Shown here in pieces: positions 42,068 to 51,782 of a stretch of 64,000 bases of DNA (position 1 is the stretch's first letter; each line of letters opens with the position of its first letter). Source of the DNA: CBDAQV01 sp965199335 (lineage in GTDB: Bacteria; Pseudomonadota; Alphaproteobacteria; CALMVH01); contig CBDAQZ010000001.1 in the NCBI GenBank assembly GCA_965199335.1, positions 1-64,000 on the forward strand, written 5' to 3'. Under the pieces are notes generated by a model that saw only the letters and a program-made list of their open reading frames with translations, was not told the origin of the DNA and ran no database searches. Position numbers and translations under genes: made by a program.

Positions 42068-42187
42068 CTCGCGTCCCCTCTGTCCTGGTAAACTGGGAGG
42101 CCTTATTTCCTCTCCCGTATTAACCTTATAGGCCGGGATTAGTTAAATTCGGGTTTGTCGGATGTGTAGAACGAATAAAATTTGTGA

Positions 42188-42817
42188 TTATTTGAAGGTT
42201 GTTCGTCTTGGATCGGGCTCGTCCCGCGCGGCAGGATAGCCGGAATGCAAGACGTCTACCCTGCCATCGCGCAACAACCACAGCTCGCAATTATCCATGC
42301 GCGGCAAGGTTTCCATCCAGGCAACCGACTGCGCCAGATGGATCATTGCCAGTAGCCGGTGCGTCGTGCGGTGGCCGAAGGCGATAAACGCAGTGTCGGG
42401 CGCCACATCATTCAGAAGATCGGTATCGAAAGCCGTCAGCCTGGCCGTAACGTCGGCGAGGCTGGCCCCCTCGATCATGCGACCGAACAGGCCCGGGTTT
42501 TCCGGCGTGGGAACGATGTTGCGCGGCCTGAACTTGATTTCGCCGATACGTGCGTCTTCGAGTCGCGGCAGGATCTCGATATCCATCTCGGCTGCAAAGG
42601 CTGACATCGCCGCCGTGCAGGATGCGTTGGTGCGGTCATAGCCGGAAGTGACCGGCTGAACACGCGCAATCCTGTTCTGATGACAGAAAGACAGTAGCCT
42701 CGCCCCCGTTTCGGTCGCTTGAATCCACCCTTCGTCATGCAAAGGTGTCCAGCGGTCGTCGGTCCCGCCGTCGATATTTTTGGCGGTCGCGCCGTGGCGG
42801 CAAAGGATCACAGGCAT
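42188..42817 (-). CDS. histidine phosphatase family protein
   Basis: 209 residues. The N-terminal LCRHGATAKN contains the RHG catalytic motif, and IAFGHRTTHRLLAMIHL has the second active-site His. This branch-2-free phosphoglycerate-mutase-like phosphatase may act on sugar phosphates or nucleotides; the substrate cannot be told. It is divergent from the next gene. Confidence 0.85.
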   Translation of the reverse strand: MPVILCRHGATAKNIDGGTDDRWTPLHDEGWIQATETGARLLSFCHQNRIARVQPVTSGYDRTNASCTAAMSAFAAEMDIEILPRLEDARIGEIKFRPRNIVPTPENPGLFGRMIEGASLADVTARLTAFDTDLLNDVAPDTAFIAFGHRTTHRLLAMIHLAQSVAWMETLPRMDNCELWLLRDGRVDVLHSGYPAARDEPDPRRTTFK

Positions 42818-42935
42818 GGTTTCAAGGTACTGTATCGTTCAATAGGGGCGCAAAGGGGTGGATTTCCCGTCCCGGACAGCTATTTCGAACATCCAATCTT
42901 GATCTGCAACGGTGTTGATGCGCTAGAATGACAAT

Positions 42936-44867
42936 ATGAGTCTCGAAATACGTACGTTCGACAACAAATCGAATAGCGGCGACCCCCTGTTCAAGGCACT
43001 GGGTCACCCCGCGATGGCCGACAGGGTCAGGGAATGGATCGCCAGCGCCGCCGGTATGGGCCGGCTTGCCATCGTCGATCCCTGGGGCCAGTTCTCGTCG
43101 CTTGCCGCGCTGTACGATGTCAGCGCCCTGAATGTAGAGGGCCGCTATGTCCAGCGGATCGAAGACCTGACGCCCGAACATCGGATGCCCGGTGCCGCCG
43201 CCCCGCGCTCGCTGCTCGATCTCGAGACGTGCGAGGCCGATGTCGTCATGCTGGCGGCGTTCGACGACGATCATGCGCGGCGCTCGGTCATCCCGTTGCT
43301 GCGCGAGGACATGCCGGTCATAACGTTCGACGACCTGCGCTTGGAAGACCGCTTCATCACCAATGCGCGGCGTTATCTCGATCCCTTGAATTTCGCGACC
43401 AACTTCGCCCTTTTCCGGGCAGGAGAGGGACGTCACTCGGTGGTTCGCACCGCCAATTACTGGTCGGGTTACGGCGCGGTCGAGCCGCGTCTGCTCATGA
43501 TCCTGTTTGGTGCAGATGGTGAAAAGCTGGCCGAATGGGAAGAGGCCCTGCAGCCGCGCCAGGGAATCACGCTGGATGCCGAGGAAGTGCGCAAACGGTT
43601 CGATCTACCGCCTTTCAGCGGCATGCTGCTGATCCATGCCGTCGGTGTTGCGGGTCACGGCGACGTCAAATACGTGCTCGACGATGTCGACGACGATTTG
43701 CACGATCCGGCGCTGACGCACGATTCCAATAGCTGGCCGGCACAGTTCTATTGTGGCCTTCCGGCCCCGCGGGAGAATGAATCGGTCAGGCTATGGCTGC
43801 AGAACAGCCATCCAGGTGTCATCCCGGCTGGCGCCCTGACTTTGGGCATCATGGGACATAACGAGACGATTGCCCTGCATGAAGAAATCCCGGGGTTCGG
43901 CACGTATTGCCTGAAAATCGAGGAGATGTTTCCGGGCAAGACCTGGCCGCTGCAGTTCGAGCTGTCGTCGGGCAACCACGTCGTCCGCCCACGCTACGAG
44001 ATCGTCACCCGGACCCAGACGAACGGCAATACTGTCACGTTCGCGCACATGAATGTGGAGCGGGTCGATCTGCGGCCCGATCCGGTCCTGACCCAGTCGG
44101 CGGCTATGCTTGGCAAGGGCTATCTGCTGCCGGCGCCGATCCTGCCGGTCAAATCGTGGCGCAACCTGGCGCTTCTGACCCCAGCCGCCCGGACCCAGTC
44201 CAACTTGCCGGTAGCGGTGAAGATTTACAGCGCTGATGGAAAGCTTGTACTGGAAAAGCCATTGGGCGTCCTGTCGCGTAGCGCTATTCCAGAGATCGAC
44301 GTCAACCGGATATTGGTCGATGCCGGCGTGACCGGCGAGTTCGAGGGTCACCTGGAACTGATGTATGACCATTCGCACGGCCTGGATGTCGATGGCTGGC
44401 TGCATGGGCTGTTCCGGTACGAGAATATCGAGCATGGCCAGATGGGCGATACCAGCTTCGGCGCGCATGTGTTCAACATGCCCATTACCTTCCGTAACGA
44501 GCCGCAATCCTATTCCGGAAAGGCGCCCGGTCTTTCGACGCGCCTTTTTGCCCGTCTGACCCCGGCGCCGCTGGAGCCGTTCGTCCATCTGACCTACACA
44601 TCCTCGGGTAAATGGCGCGATCGCTCGACCACGACCATCTTCCTGCACGATGCCGCGGGGGAGGAACTGGGACAGTATTCCTTCGAGATCCCGCTTTACG
44701 GTTCGCGCTTCCTGTCAGCGAGTACGATGTTCAGCAACGAGCAGCTGCAAAAGGCAGGGCCACGGGGCTACATGATGGTCGTCGATCGCACATGCCGCCT
44801 GTTCGGCTATCATGGCGTGATCGGACCCGGTGGCCAGTTCGCGCTTGATCACATGTTCGGCTTCTAG
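42936..44867 (+). CDS. uncharacterised protein, 643 residues
   Basis: I do not recognise this protein. About 1-170 looks like an alpha/beta domain (MGRLAIVDPWGQFSSLAALY, EADVVMLAAFDDDHARRSVI). The remainder is beta-rich, with repeated aromatic strands (YWSGYGAVEPRLLMILFGAD, FEIPLYGSRFLSASTMFSN, YMMVVDRTCRLFGYHGVIGP). No signal peptide or membrane segment. Followed by a TRAP solute-binding gene 92 bases later on the same strand, so the two may be linked. Confidence 0.75.
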   Translation: MSLEIRTFDNKSNSGDPLFKALGHPAMADRVREWIASAAGMGRLAIVDPWGQFSSLAALYDVSALNVEGRYVQRIEDLTPEHRMPGAAAPRSLLDLETCEADVVMLAAFDDDHARRSVIPLLREDMPVITFDDLRLEDRFITNARRYLDPLNFATNFALFRAGEGRHSVVRTANYWSGYGAVEPRLLMILFGADGEKLAEWEEALQPRQGITLDAEEVRKRFDLPPFSGMLLIHAVGVAGHGDVKYVLDDVDDDLHDPALTHDSNSWPAQFYCGLPAPRENESVRLWLQNSHPGVIPAGALTLGIMGHNETIALHEEIPGFGTYCLKIEEMFPGKTWPLQFELSSGNHVVRPRYEIVTRTQTNGNTVTFAHMNVERVDLRPDPVLTQSAAMLGKGYLLPAPILPVKSWRNLALLTPAARTQSNLPVAVKIYSADGKLVLEKPLGVLSRSAIPEIDVNRILVDAGVTGEFEGHLELMYDHSHGLDVDGWLHGLFRYENIEHGQMGDTSFGAHVFNMPITFRNEPQSYSGKAPGLSTRLFARLTPAPLEPFVHLTYTSSGKWRDRSTTTIFLHDAAGEELGQYSFEIPLYGSRFLSASTMFSNEQLQKAGPRGYMMVVDRTCRLFGYHGVIGPGGQFALDHMFGF

Positions 44868-44959
44868 CCGGTAAATTTCGCCCGATGTCGATAATCTTTC
44901 AGTTTTGTCGGAGGATTGTGGTATTTTCTCCTAACCGCATTTTAGAGAGAGTAACTTGA

Positions 44960-46012
44960 TTGGCGCTTCGCAGCCGCAATAAAGGGCATGATCTGGCCCG
45001 GCGAACGATCATTGCCCTGGCGGTTCTGGCGGCAATGGTCGTGCCGGAAAGCCTAAATGCAGCGGCTCCCGGTATTGTCGTCGCCAACTCGGGGGGCAAG
45101 CAAACTTCACAGTTCCAGCACTGGCAACAGTTCAGGAAAAATGTCGAGGATGGCAGTAACGGTAGCCTGCTTTTCGATTACCTGATCTATGGCGAACTGG
45201 GTACGTCGCAGTCCATGCTCCAGGCGGTGATGAACGGACAGGCGACCATCGGCGGCGTGGGTTGCGCAGGTATAACCCAGCTGATCCCGGAGATGGCTAT
45301 CCCGCAGATGCCGTTCCTCTTCGCCAACGACGACGAGGTCGATTTCGTCTTCGAACACTACATGACGCCGATCTATTCCGAAATATTGGCAAAGCACGGC
45401 CTAGTGCTGCTGCAATGGACCGAAATCGGCTGGATGGACCTCTATACCCGTACGCCGGTCCAGTTTCCGTCCCAGCTCGAGAACCAGCAGATCAGGACGG
45501 TCAACAACATCGTCGGCCCTGCATTGCTGAAGGCCGTAAAGGCCATACCGGTCGACATCGCGGTCACCAATCTGGATACGTCGGTTCAGCTGGACAAGTT
45601 GTTCGGCGGCTTCGGGCCTCTGATCAGCTATGCCCGGTTGAAGTCCAGCTTCAAATACCTGACCGTGACCCATCATTCCTTCAATTGCGGCATGGTGGTA
45701 GCCAACAAGGCCTGGTTCGATACGACGACTCCGCACGAACAGGAAGTCCTGCGAAACGCATATCCCACCTTGCATTCTCTGCGGGATGAAGCGTGGGCAG
45801 AAAACAAGTCGTTGATCGCAAAGATAAGCGAAGTAGGCGCGGTTGTGTTACAATTGTCGAACGAACAGCACAATGCCTGGGCAGCGGCGGCGCTTCCGCT
45901 CTATCCTTCGATTCTCGAGCAGGCGGGGGGACGCAGTATCGAGGTCTACGATATCATCAGGGCCGCAAAACAGGCGTTTCTGCGCGATCCTGCATCTGGA
46001 ACGCATCATTAA
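44960..46012 (+). CDS. TRAP transporter solute-binding protein (DctP type), orphan
   Basis: 350 residues from TTG at 44960. A signal peptide (TIIALAVLAAMVVPESLNAA) precedes a DctP-like periplasmic domain: QAVMNGQATIGGVGCAGITQ, MPFLFANDDEVDFVFEHYM, LDLYTRT-like WMDLYTRTPVQFPSQ, IRTVNNIVGPALLKAV and MVVANKAWFDTTTPHEQEVL. DctQ and DctM membrane subunits are absent nearby, so it either serves a distant transporter or has another role such as ligand sensing. Confidence 0.82.
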   Translation: MALRSRNKGHDLARRTIIALAVLAAMVVPESLNAAAPGIVVANSGGKQTSQFQHWQQFRKNVEDGSNGSLLFDYLIYGELGTSQSMLQAVMNGQATIGGVGCAGITQLIPEMAIPQMPFLFANDDEVDFVFEHYMTPIYSEILAKHGLVLLQWTEIGWMDLYTRTPVQFPSQLENQQIRTVNNIVGPALLKAVKAIPVDIAVTNLDTSVQLDKLFGGFGPLISYARLKSSFKYLTVTHHSFNCGMVVANKAWFDTTTPHEQEVLRNAYPTLHSLRDEAWAENKSLIAKISEVGAVVLQLSNEQHNAWAAAALPLYPSILEQAGGRSIEVYDIIRAAKQAFLRDPASGTHH

Positions 46013-46111
46013 CCCTGTTTGTGCGGATTTTGCTTCCACATCGTACGAAAAAGCTTTGCAAAACGAGTCCGAAGTGATTAAATGCGGCTAAATATTGGCG
46101 TGGGGACTTCA

Positions 46112-46285
46112 ATGGCTACACACTTCGGTCGTGATTACGACACGGTTACCCTTCAGGGCGCTTTGGTTGCCTCGAGAGAGGGCATCCAGAGACGCGGTGT
46201 TCTTGGTGAGCTTACGAAGGTGCTTACTTCGGACGCCCCAGTGCAACAGCATAGAGTTTCGACGCCAGGCCCAAGCGGCGTCTAA
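46112..46285 (+). CDS. small hypothetical protein, 57 residues
   Basis: GGGGA lies five bases before the ATG at 46112. The product begins MATHFGRDYDTVTLQGALVA and has a charged middle (SREGIQRRGVLGELTKVLTS). It is followed 13 bases later by a strong terminator, so it is a compact monocistronic unit. Not recognised. Confidence 0.55.
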   Translation: MATHFGRDYDTVTLQGALVASREGIQRRGVLGELTKVLTSDAPVQQHRVSTPGPSGV

Positions 46286-46298
46286 GACAGAACCTTTT

Positions 46299-46329
46299 AA
46301 AAAGGGCGGCCAACTGGCCGCCCTTTTTT
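46299..46329. terminator. rho-independent terminator
   Basis: GGGCGGCCA (46304-46312) pairs with TGGCCGCCC (46315-46323), followed by six T and preceded by five A, so it can work on both strands: for the 57-residue gene (plus) and for the CsbD-like gene (minus). Confidence 0.85.
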
Positions 46330-46345
46330 GTGTCTGCCCACCGAA

Positions 46346-46528
46346 CTAGAATCGGTCTGTCTTGCCACTGTTCTGGTCGCGTAGGGCATCTTTCATCCCG
46401 CCCATCGAGTGGACCTTGCCTGTTTCGCGCGTGGCCATGTTGTGAACCTTCCCACTGATCTTGTCAGCCGCCTGCCTCAGAGCGCCTTCAGCCTGGCGAA
46501 AAGCCCCGTTTACACGATCCTTGTCCAT
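46346..46528 (-). CDS. CsbD-like stress protein
   Basis: 60 residues from ATG at 46528, with GGGAG six bases upstream. MDKDRVNGAFRQAEGALRQA and ADKISGKVHNMATRETGKV match the short helical CsbD family, which is induced by general stress in many bacteria and whose function is unclear. A terminator follows. Confidence 0.75.
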   Translation of the reverse strand: MDKDRVNGAFRQAEGALRQAADKISGKVHNMATRETGKVHSMGGMKDALRDQNSGKTDRF

Positions 46529-46612
46529 AACTGTCTCCCGAGATTGCCGTACATACAGAACAAGGGAACAAACTAAATGTTCCACCTATGTACTTATCGA
46601 GAAAAACCGCAG

Positions 46613-48133
46613 TCAGGTTCGTAGCGGGATGCAGTGCGCCAATACGGTGCAGGCCTTCTTGGCCGCAATCTGGTTCATTCCCGTCAATTCGGCCCGATAG
46701 ACCTTTCCGTGCCGGTAATGGATCGGAACGGAAACTGGGCGCGCCATGCCTTTGATGTCTTTGGGCAGTGTGGCGACCGCCTTCTGCAACATGGCATCGC
46801 TGACGACACGGCTGGAATAAGTCCCCAGTTGCACCCCCCATTTGGCCGAAGCGCCGTGCGAAGGAAGGCGCAGTACATGCGCGGGCTCCGGCTGATTGTC
46901 GGCGTCGCCCTGGGCGATCACGGCAGGCTGGGCGGGCTTGCCCGGTGGCGTCGGCATGCTTCCTGCAGCCGCCGGTGCTGGATTGGCTGGTCCGACGTCC
47001 GCTGCGGCAGGCTTGGCCTGTCCGGCAGCCTCGACAGGTTCCTCAAGCATCTTGGCCGGTATGGCGATCGATGAATCGTCATTCGGCTTTGTACCGGCAT
47101 TGCCGGCAACCTGTACGGCCGGCTGCGCCGGCTGGACCGGTTCGGCCACGATGGCCGCCGCCGCTGCCGGGGCGCCTTCGCCGCTTTCGACGGCATCGCC
47201 GGCTTCGGCAAGGGCAACGCCTGCAACCTGTCCCGTTGCGGCTTCCGCCACCGGCTTCTCGGGCGGCGGGACACCCATGTCGCCCGCCGTCAGCTCTGGC
47301 TGGCCCGGCTGTCCGGCGATTTTGCGGAAACCGTCGTCAAGCAAGGCAGCCATGTAGTTGTCGCGCGATACGGCGCTGACACCGCCGAACACAACCGCGA
47401 TCAGCCGGTGCTTGTCCCGTACGGCGGAGGCGGTCAGGTTGAAGCCCGAGGCCCGGATGAAGCCGGTCTTGATCCCGTCCATGCCCGGGTAGCGGCTCAT
47501 CAGATGGTTGTGGTTGGGGTGAGCGATGCCATTATAGGTGAAGCTGCGGGTCGCGAAGTAGCGATAATATTTCGGGAATCGCTGTATCAGGGCCTCAGCC
47601 AGGGTCGCCATGTCGCGTGCCGTGGTCAGCTGTCCCTCGTCGGGCAGGCCGTTCGGGTTGTCGAAATGCGTGTTGTCCATGCCCAGCGACTTGGCCCGGC
47701 TGGTCATCAGGCGCGCGAACTCGTCCTCGTTGCCGCCGATATTCTCTGCCAGCACCATGGCGCAATCGTTTGCCGACAGGGTGACGGCTGCCAGGATGCA
47801 GGTCTCCGTGCTGACCCGGCTGCCAGGACGAAGTCCCAGCTTGCTGGGCGCCTGTTCGGACGCCAGTTCCGATACCTGCAAAGGCGTATTCAGCGACAGT
47901 CGGCCCTGACTCAGTGCCTCGAAGGTCAGGTACAGCGTCATGATCTTGGTCATCGAGGCAGGGAATAGGCGGGCATCGGGATTCTTTGCGCTCAGGACCC
48001 GGCCCGATGCGGCATCGACGACAATATAGGAATCGGCGTTCGCTACAGCCGCCGCTGCCTGGCCGCAAATCGGCAGCATCGCGAAGAGGGCGAGTACCGT
48101 GGCGCGGATGTGCCTGGCGATGGTGCGGGGCAT
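46613..48133 (-). CDS. D-alanyl-D-alanine carboxypeptidase (PBP5/DacA type) with SPOR domain
   Basis: 506 residues from ATG at 48133. A signal peptide (about 1-30) precedes the serine peptidase S11 domain: Ser60 in PASMTKIM (SxxK), SAND (SxN) and GIKTGF (KTG). A 150-residue Ala/Pro/Glu-rich linker leads to a C-terminal SPOR domain (WGVQLGTYSSRVVSDAMLQK), which binds denuded peptidoglycan at septa. It trims pentapeptides in the periplasm. Confidence 0.92.
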   Translation of the reverse strand: MPRTIARHIRATVLALFAMLPICGQAAAAVANADSYIVVDAASGRVLSAKNPDARLFPASMTKIMTLYLTFEALSQGRLSLNTPLQVSELASEQAPSKLGLRPGSRVSTETCILAAVTLSANDCAMVLAENIGGNEDEFARLMTSRAKSLGMDNTHFDNPNGLPDEGQLTTARDMATLAEALIQRFPKYYRYFATRSFTYNGIAHPNHNHLMSRYPGMDGIKTGFIRASGFNLTASAVRDKHRLIAVVFGGVSAVSRDNYMAALLDDGFRKIAGQPGQPELTAGDMGVPPPEKPVAEAATGQVAGVALAEAGDAVESGEGAPAAAAAIVAEPVQPAQPAVQVAGNAGTKPNDDSSIAIPAKMLEEPVEAAGQAKPAAADVGPANPAPAAAGSMPTPPGKPAQPAVIAQGDADNQPEPAHVLRLPSHGASAKWGVQLGTYSSRVVSDAMLQKAVATLPKDIKGMARPVSVPIHYRHGKVYRAELTGMNQIAAKKACTVLAHCIPLRT

Positions 48134-48304
48134 GGTGTCCTCTTGGCCGTCGACGGTGCAGCGGTTAAGCATACCTGACTGGTCTAGCTAAGGAAAAACT
48201 TATTAACAACTCGAAAAGAATTTTTCATGCAGGCAAGCCCGGCCTTTGCCGTTTGCCCATGTCGGTGTAGATAGCTAGCAGACTCTTTTTTAGATGCAGG
48301 CGCG

Positions 48305-48646
48305 ATGTCGGACGAAGATACCAACAACCCCGATGGACCCGGCTCGCCGGATGCAGGCACGGGGCTTGCGGTCAAGCCGAAACCGAAAACACGCAAGCCC
48401 GCGCTGTACCGCGTATTGATGCTGAACGACGATTACACGCCGATGGAATTCGTCATCCACATCCTGGAACGCTTTTTCCGCAAGAACCGCGAGGAAGCGA
48501 CGAAGATCATGTTCCACATCCACCGCCGCGGCGTCGGCCTCTGCGGCGTCTTCCCGCACGACGTCGCCGAAACCAAGGTCACCCAGGTGATGGACTTCGC
48601 CCGCAAGCACCAGCACCCGCTGCAATGCACGATGGAGCGGGAATAG
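48305..48646 (+). CDS. clpS: ATP-dependent Clp protease adaptor ClpS
   Basis: 113 residues. The core ALYRVLMLNDDYTPMEFVIH has the NDDYTPMEFV motif that binds N-degrons, with HRRGVGLCGVFPHDVAETKV after it. The N-terminal 30 residues are a flexible acidic and Pro-rich tail. ClpS delivers N-end rule substrates to ClpA, encoded next, 150 bases downstream. Confidence 0.97.
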   Translation: MSDEDTNNPDGPGSPDAGTGLAVKPKPKTRKPALYRVLMLNDDYTPMEFVIHILERFFRKNREEATKIMFHIHRRGVGLCGVFPHDVAETKVTQVMDFARKHQHPLQCTMERE

Positions 48647-48731
48647 CGTTTTCCCCTCTTTAACGAATCGTTTCGGCTCCCATATCAATTCGACAGGCAA
48701 TTGGCCGCCATAAAAGTTTTCGGGGTCGCGC

Positions 48732-48755
48732 AGGCTTTTTTAACCTTAAAAGCCT
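48732..48755. repeat. inverted repeat between clpS and clpA
   Basis: AGGCTTTT (48732-48739) pairs with AAAAGCCT (48748-48755) around TTAACCTT. It may be an attenuator or weak terminator after clpS. The run of T lies inside the stem, not after it. AGGAGG for clpA follows at about 48784. Confidence 0.4.
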
Positions 48756-48796
48756 AGACTGATCTCAAAGGACGAGGGCAGGCAGGAGGGATTACG

Positions 48797-51112
48797 ATGC
48801 TATCACGCAATCTGGAACAGACGCTGCACCGGGCTCTCGCCGAGGCAAACGCCCGCCGGCACGAATATGCGATGCTTGAGCATCTGCTGCTCGCGATGAC
48901 CGAGGATCAGGATTCCGTGGCCGTGTTGCGCGCCTGCGGCGTGGATATCGTAAAGCTGCGCAAGGACCTTTCCGATTATATCGACACCGAGCTGACCGAT
49001 CTGGTCTCTGACTCGGGCGAGGAAGCGAAGCCAACCGCCGGTTTCCAGCGCGTGCTGCAACGCGCGGCGATCCATGTGCAATCGTCGGGCCGTGAACAGG
49101 TGACCGGCGCGAACATGCTGGTGGCGCTGTTCTCAGAGCGCGAAAGCTATGCCGTCTATTTCCTGCAGGGCCAGGACATGACGCGCTTCGACGCCGTCAA
49201 TTATATCTCGCACGGCATCGCCAAGGTGCCGGGCCAGTCCGATCCGACCAAGCGCGTCCAGGGCACGTCCGAAACGGAACAGCCTTCGGCGGAGAAGCCG
49301 AACAAGAAGGGCAACGATGCGCTGGAAAGCTATTGCGTCAACCTCAACCGCAAGGCTGCAAGCGGTCGCATCGACCCGCTGATCGGACGCGAGCAGGAGA
49401 TCGAACGTACGATCCAGGTTCTGTGCCGCCGCTCCAAGAACAACCCGCTTTACGTCGGCGACCCAGGCGTCGGCAAGACGGCGATCGCCGAGGGCCTCGC
49501 CCGCCGCATCGTGCACGGCGAAGTGCCGGAGGTGTTGAAAGACGCGACGGTGTTCAGCCTGGACATGGGTACGCTACTGGCCGGCACGCGGTATCGCGGC
49601 GATTTCGAGGAACGCCTGAAGGCGGTCGTCAGCGAGATCGACCAGATGCCGGGCGCGATATTGTTCATCGACGAGATCCACACCGTGATTGGCGCCGGCG
49701 CCACCAGCGGCGGGGCGATGGACGCCAGCAACCTGCTGAAGCCCGCGCTTGCCAATGGCCAGCTGCGCTGCATCGGCTCGACCACCTACAAAGAGTACCG
49801 CAGCCATTTCGAAAAGGACCGCGCCCTGGTGCGTCGCTTCCAGAAGATCGATGTCAACGAACCGTCGGTCGAGGATGCGGTCAAGATCCTGAACGGGATC
49901 AAGCCGTATTACGAACAGCATCACAAGGTCCGCTACACCGCGGATGCGATCAAGGCGGCGGTGGAACTCTCGGCGCGCTACATCGGCGACCGCAAGCTGC
50001 CGGACAAGGCGATCGACATCATCGACGAGGTCGGCGCCGCGCAGATGCTGCTGCCTGAAAGTCGCCGCAAGAAGACGATCGGCGTCAAGGATATCGAGAT
50101 CATAATCTCCAAGATTGCGCGCATCCCGGCCAAATCGGTCAGCCGCGACGACAAGGACACGCTGCGCAACCTGGACAAGACCCTGAAGACTCTGGTCTTC
50201 GGCCAGGACAAGGCGATCGATGCCCTGTCCAGTGCGATCAAGCTGGCCCGTGCCGGCCTGCGCGATCCGGAGAAACCGATCGGCTCCTACCTGTTCTCGG
50301 GTCCCACCGGTGTCGGCAAGACCGAGGTCGCCCGCCAGCTGGCTCGCACCCTGGGTATCGAGGTCACGCGCTTCGATATGTCCGAATACATGGAACGCCA
50401 CACCGTTAGCCGCCTGATCGGCGCGCCGCCGGGCTATGTCGGTTTCGACCAGGGCGGCCTTCTGACCGACGCTATCGATCAGCACCCGCATCAGGTGCTG
50501 CTGCTGGACGAGATCGAGAAAGCGCACCCAGACCTGTTCAACATCCTGCTGCAGGTCATGGATTACGGCAGGCTGACCGATCACAATGGCAAGTCCGTCG
50601 ACTTCCGCAACGTCATCCTGATCATGACCACCAATGCTGGCGCGTCCGACATGGCCAAGCCGGCGATCGGGTTCGAACGCGAGGAGCGGACGGGCGAGGA
50701 TACGGATGCGATCAACCGGGCCTTTACACCCGAATTCCGCAACCGCCTCGATGCGATCATTCCGTTCGCGGGCCTTAGCACCGACATCGTGGGCCGTGTG
50801 GTGGACAAGTTCGTGATCCAGCTGGAAGAACAGCTGAGCGATCGCGGCGTCGTCATCACCCTGACCGACGAGGCGCGCGAGTGGCTGGCGACCAAGGGCT
50901 ACGACGCCAGGATGGGCGCGCGGCCGCTCGCCCGCACCATCCAGGAGTTCGTCAAGAAGCCGCTGGCGGAGGAGTTGCTGTTCGGTCGCCTGTCGAAGGG
51001 GGGCGCCGTCAAGATCGGCGTTGCCGAAAACAAGCTGACCTTCGAGTACGAACCTGCCCGCAGGCCGCCACCGACACCGGTGGCCGAAGAGCCGGAAGCG
51101 GTTCTGGAGTAA
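48797..51112 (+). CDS. clpA: ATP-dependent Clp protease ATP-binding subunit ClpA
   Basis: 771 residues, complete. An N-terminal Clp repeat domain (about 1-150) is followed by AAA-1 with Walker A GDPGVGKTA and Walker B ILFIDEIH, then AAA-2 with GPTGVGKTE and LLLDEIEKAHPD. The C-terminal domain includes RPLARTIQEFVKKPLAEELL. The pore GYVG motif (GAPPGYVGFDQGG) is present. It unfolds substrates for ClpP. AGGAGG stands seven bases before the ATG. Confidence 0.98.
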   Translation: MLSRNLEQTLHRALAEANARRHEYAMLEHLLLAMTEDQDSVAVLRACGVDIVKLRKDLSDYIDTELTDLVSDSGEEAKPTAGFQRVLQRAAIHVQSSGREQVTGANMLVALFSERESYAVYFLQGQDMTRFDAVNYISHGIAKVPGQSDPTKRVQGTSETEQPSAEKPNKKGNDALESYCVNLNRKAASGRIDPLIGREQEIERTIQVLCRRSKNNPLYVGDPGVGKTAIAEGLARRIVHGEVPEVLKDATVFSLDMGTLLAGTRYRGDFEERLKAVVSEIDQMPGAILFIDEIHTVIGAGATSGGAMDASNLLKPALANGQLRCIGSTTYKEYRSHFEKDRALVRRFQKIDVNEPSVEDAVKILNGIKPYYEQHHKVRYTADAIKAAVELSARYIGDRKLPDKAIDIIDEVGAAQMLLPESRRKKTIGVKDIEIIISKIARIPAKSVSRDDKDTLRNLDKTLKTLVFGQDKAIDALSSAIKLARAGLRDPEKPIGSYLFSGPTGVGKTEVARQLARTLGIEVTRFDMSEYMERHTVSRLIGAPPGYVGFDQGGLLTDAIDQHPHQVLLLDEIEKAHPDLFNILLQVMDYGRLTDHNGKSVDFRNVILIMTTNAGASDMAKPAIGFEREERTGEDTDAINRAFTPEFRNRLDAIIPFAGLSTDIVGRVVDKFVIQLEEQLSDRGVVITLTDEAREWLATKGYDARMGARPLARTIQEFVKKPLAEELLFGRLSKGGAVKIGVAENKLTFEYEPARRPPPTPVAEEPEAVLE

Positions 51113-51115
51113 TCG

Positions 51116-51147
51116 AAAGGGCCGGAGAGCAAACTCTCCGGCCCTTT
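51116..51147. terminator. rho-independent terminator after clpA
   Basis: AAAGGGCCGGAGAG (51116-51129) pairs perfectly with CTCTCCGGCCCTTT (51134-51147), loop CAAA. It begins four bases after the clpA stop. Confidence 0.85.
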
Positions 51148-51224
51148 CCGCATTTCAGCTGAAATCTTGCGGTTGCCGATATTTCTCGCTAGACATTACG
51201 ACAATCCAAATAATGGAGAGCGTG

Positions 51225-51782
51225 ATGCGAAGTATCGTGTTTCTATTGATTGCGGCATGCCTTGTGCAAATCAATCCCTGTTACGCTCAGGACGCTGAGC
51301 CATTCAAGTCAGGGGCGGCTTTTTCGTATGGCGGAGTCGCCATCCCGCAATCATCGCTCGTGGCCACGATTCAGCCCTCCAATTTTTCCGGTTACTTCTG
51401 GTTGTTACTGAATTTCTATCCCTATCAACCCACCTCCGACGATATTCCCGATATAGCGAAGGGCAGCACCAAATCGATGGAGTATGGCCACAGCATGGAG
51501 AGGGCCGATCCTTCGTACAAAGGAGGGGCGACTATCAAGTTCAACCTCGACAAGGATTTCAATGTCACTCAGGTCGATGCCATGGTTCCCAATCACAGCT
51601 GCACCATTGCCGGCTACAAGATCCTGCCGAAGGATATAGTGCAGGACTACAGGATTGCCGGCAATCGCGTGACGTTCAAGATGCATGGCGTCTTTCCCTG
51701 CGATGTGCCGCCGGGGGGAGCTCAGATATCCCCGATCGGTATCGACGCCGATGTGGACGCGCAGGTTTTCAAGGTTCAATAA
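51225..51782 (+). CDS. secreted hypothetical protein, 185 residues
   Basis: ATG at 51225 with GGAG six bases before it; an in-frame ATG at 51213 is less suited. Signal peptide MRSIVFLLIAACLVQINPCY then AQDAE. The mature part is beta-rich with two Cys (NHSCTIAGYKIL and VFPCDVPPGG), possibly a disulfide. No family recognised. Downstream 258 bases to the next assured gene hold only doubtful short reading frames. Confidence 0.7.
   Translation: MRSIVFLLIAACLVQINPCYAQDAEPFKSGAAFSYGGVAIPQSSLVATIQPSNFSGYFWLLLNFYPYQPTSDDIPDIAKGSTKSMEYGHSMERADPSYKGGATIKFNLDKDFNVTQVDAMVPNHSCTIAGYKILPKDIVQDYRIAGNRVTFKMHGVFPCDVPPGGAQISPIGIDADVDAQVFKVQ

Noticed and set aside
44960..46012. A complete TRAP transporter operon
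   Set aside because: No DctQ or DctM genes are present on either side; only the binding protein is supported.
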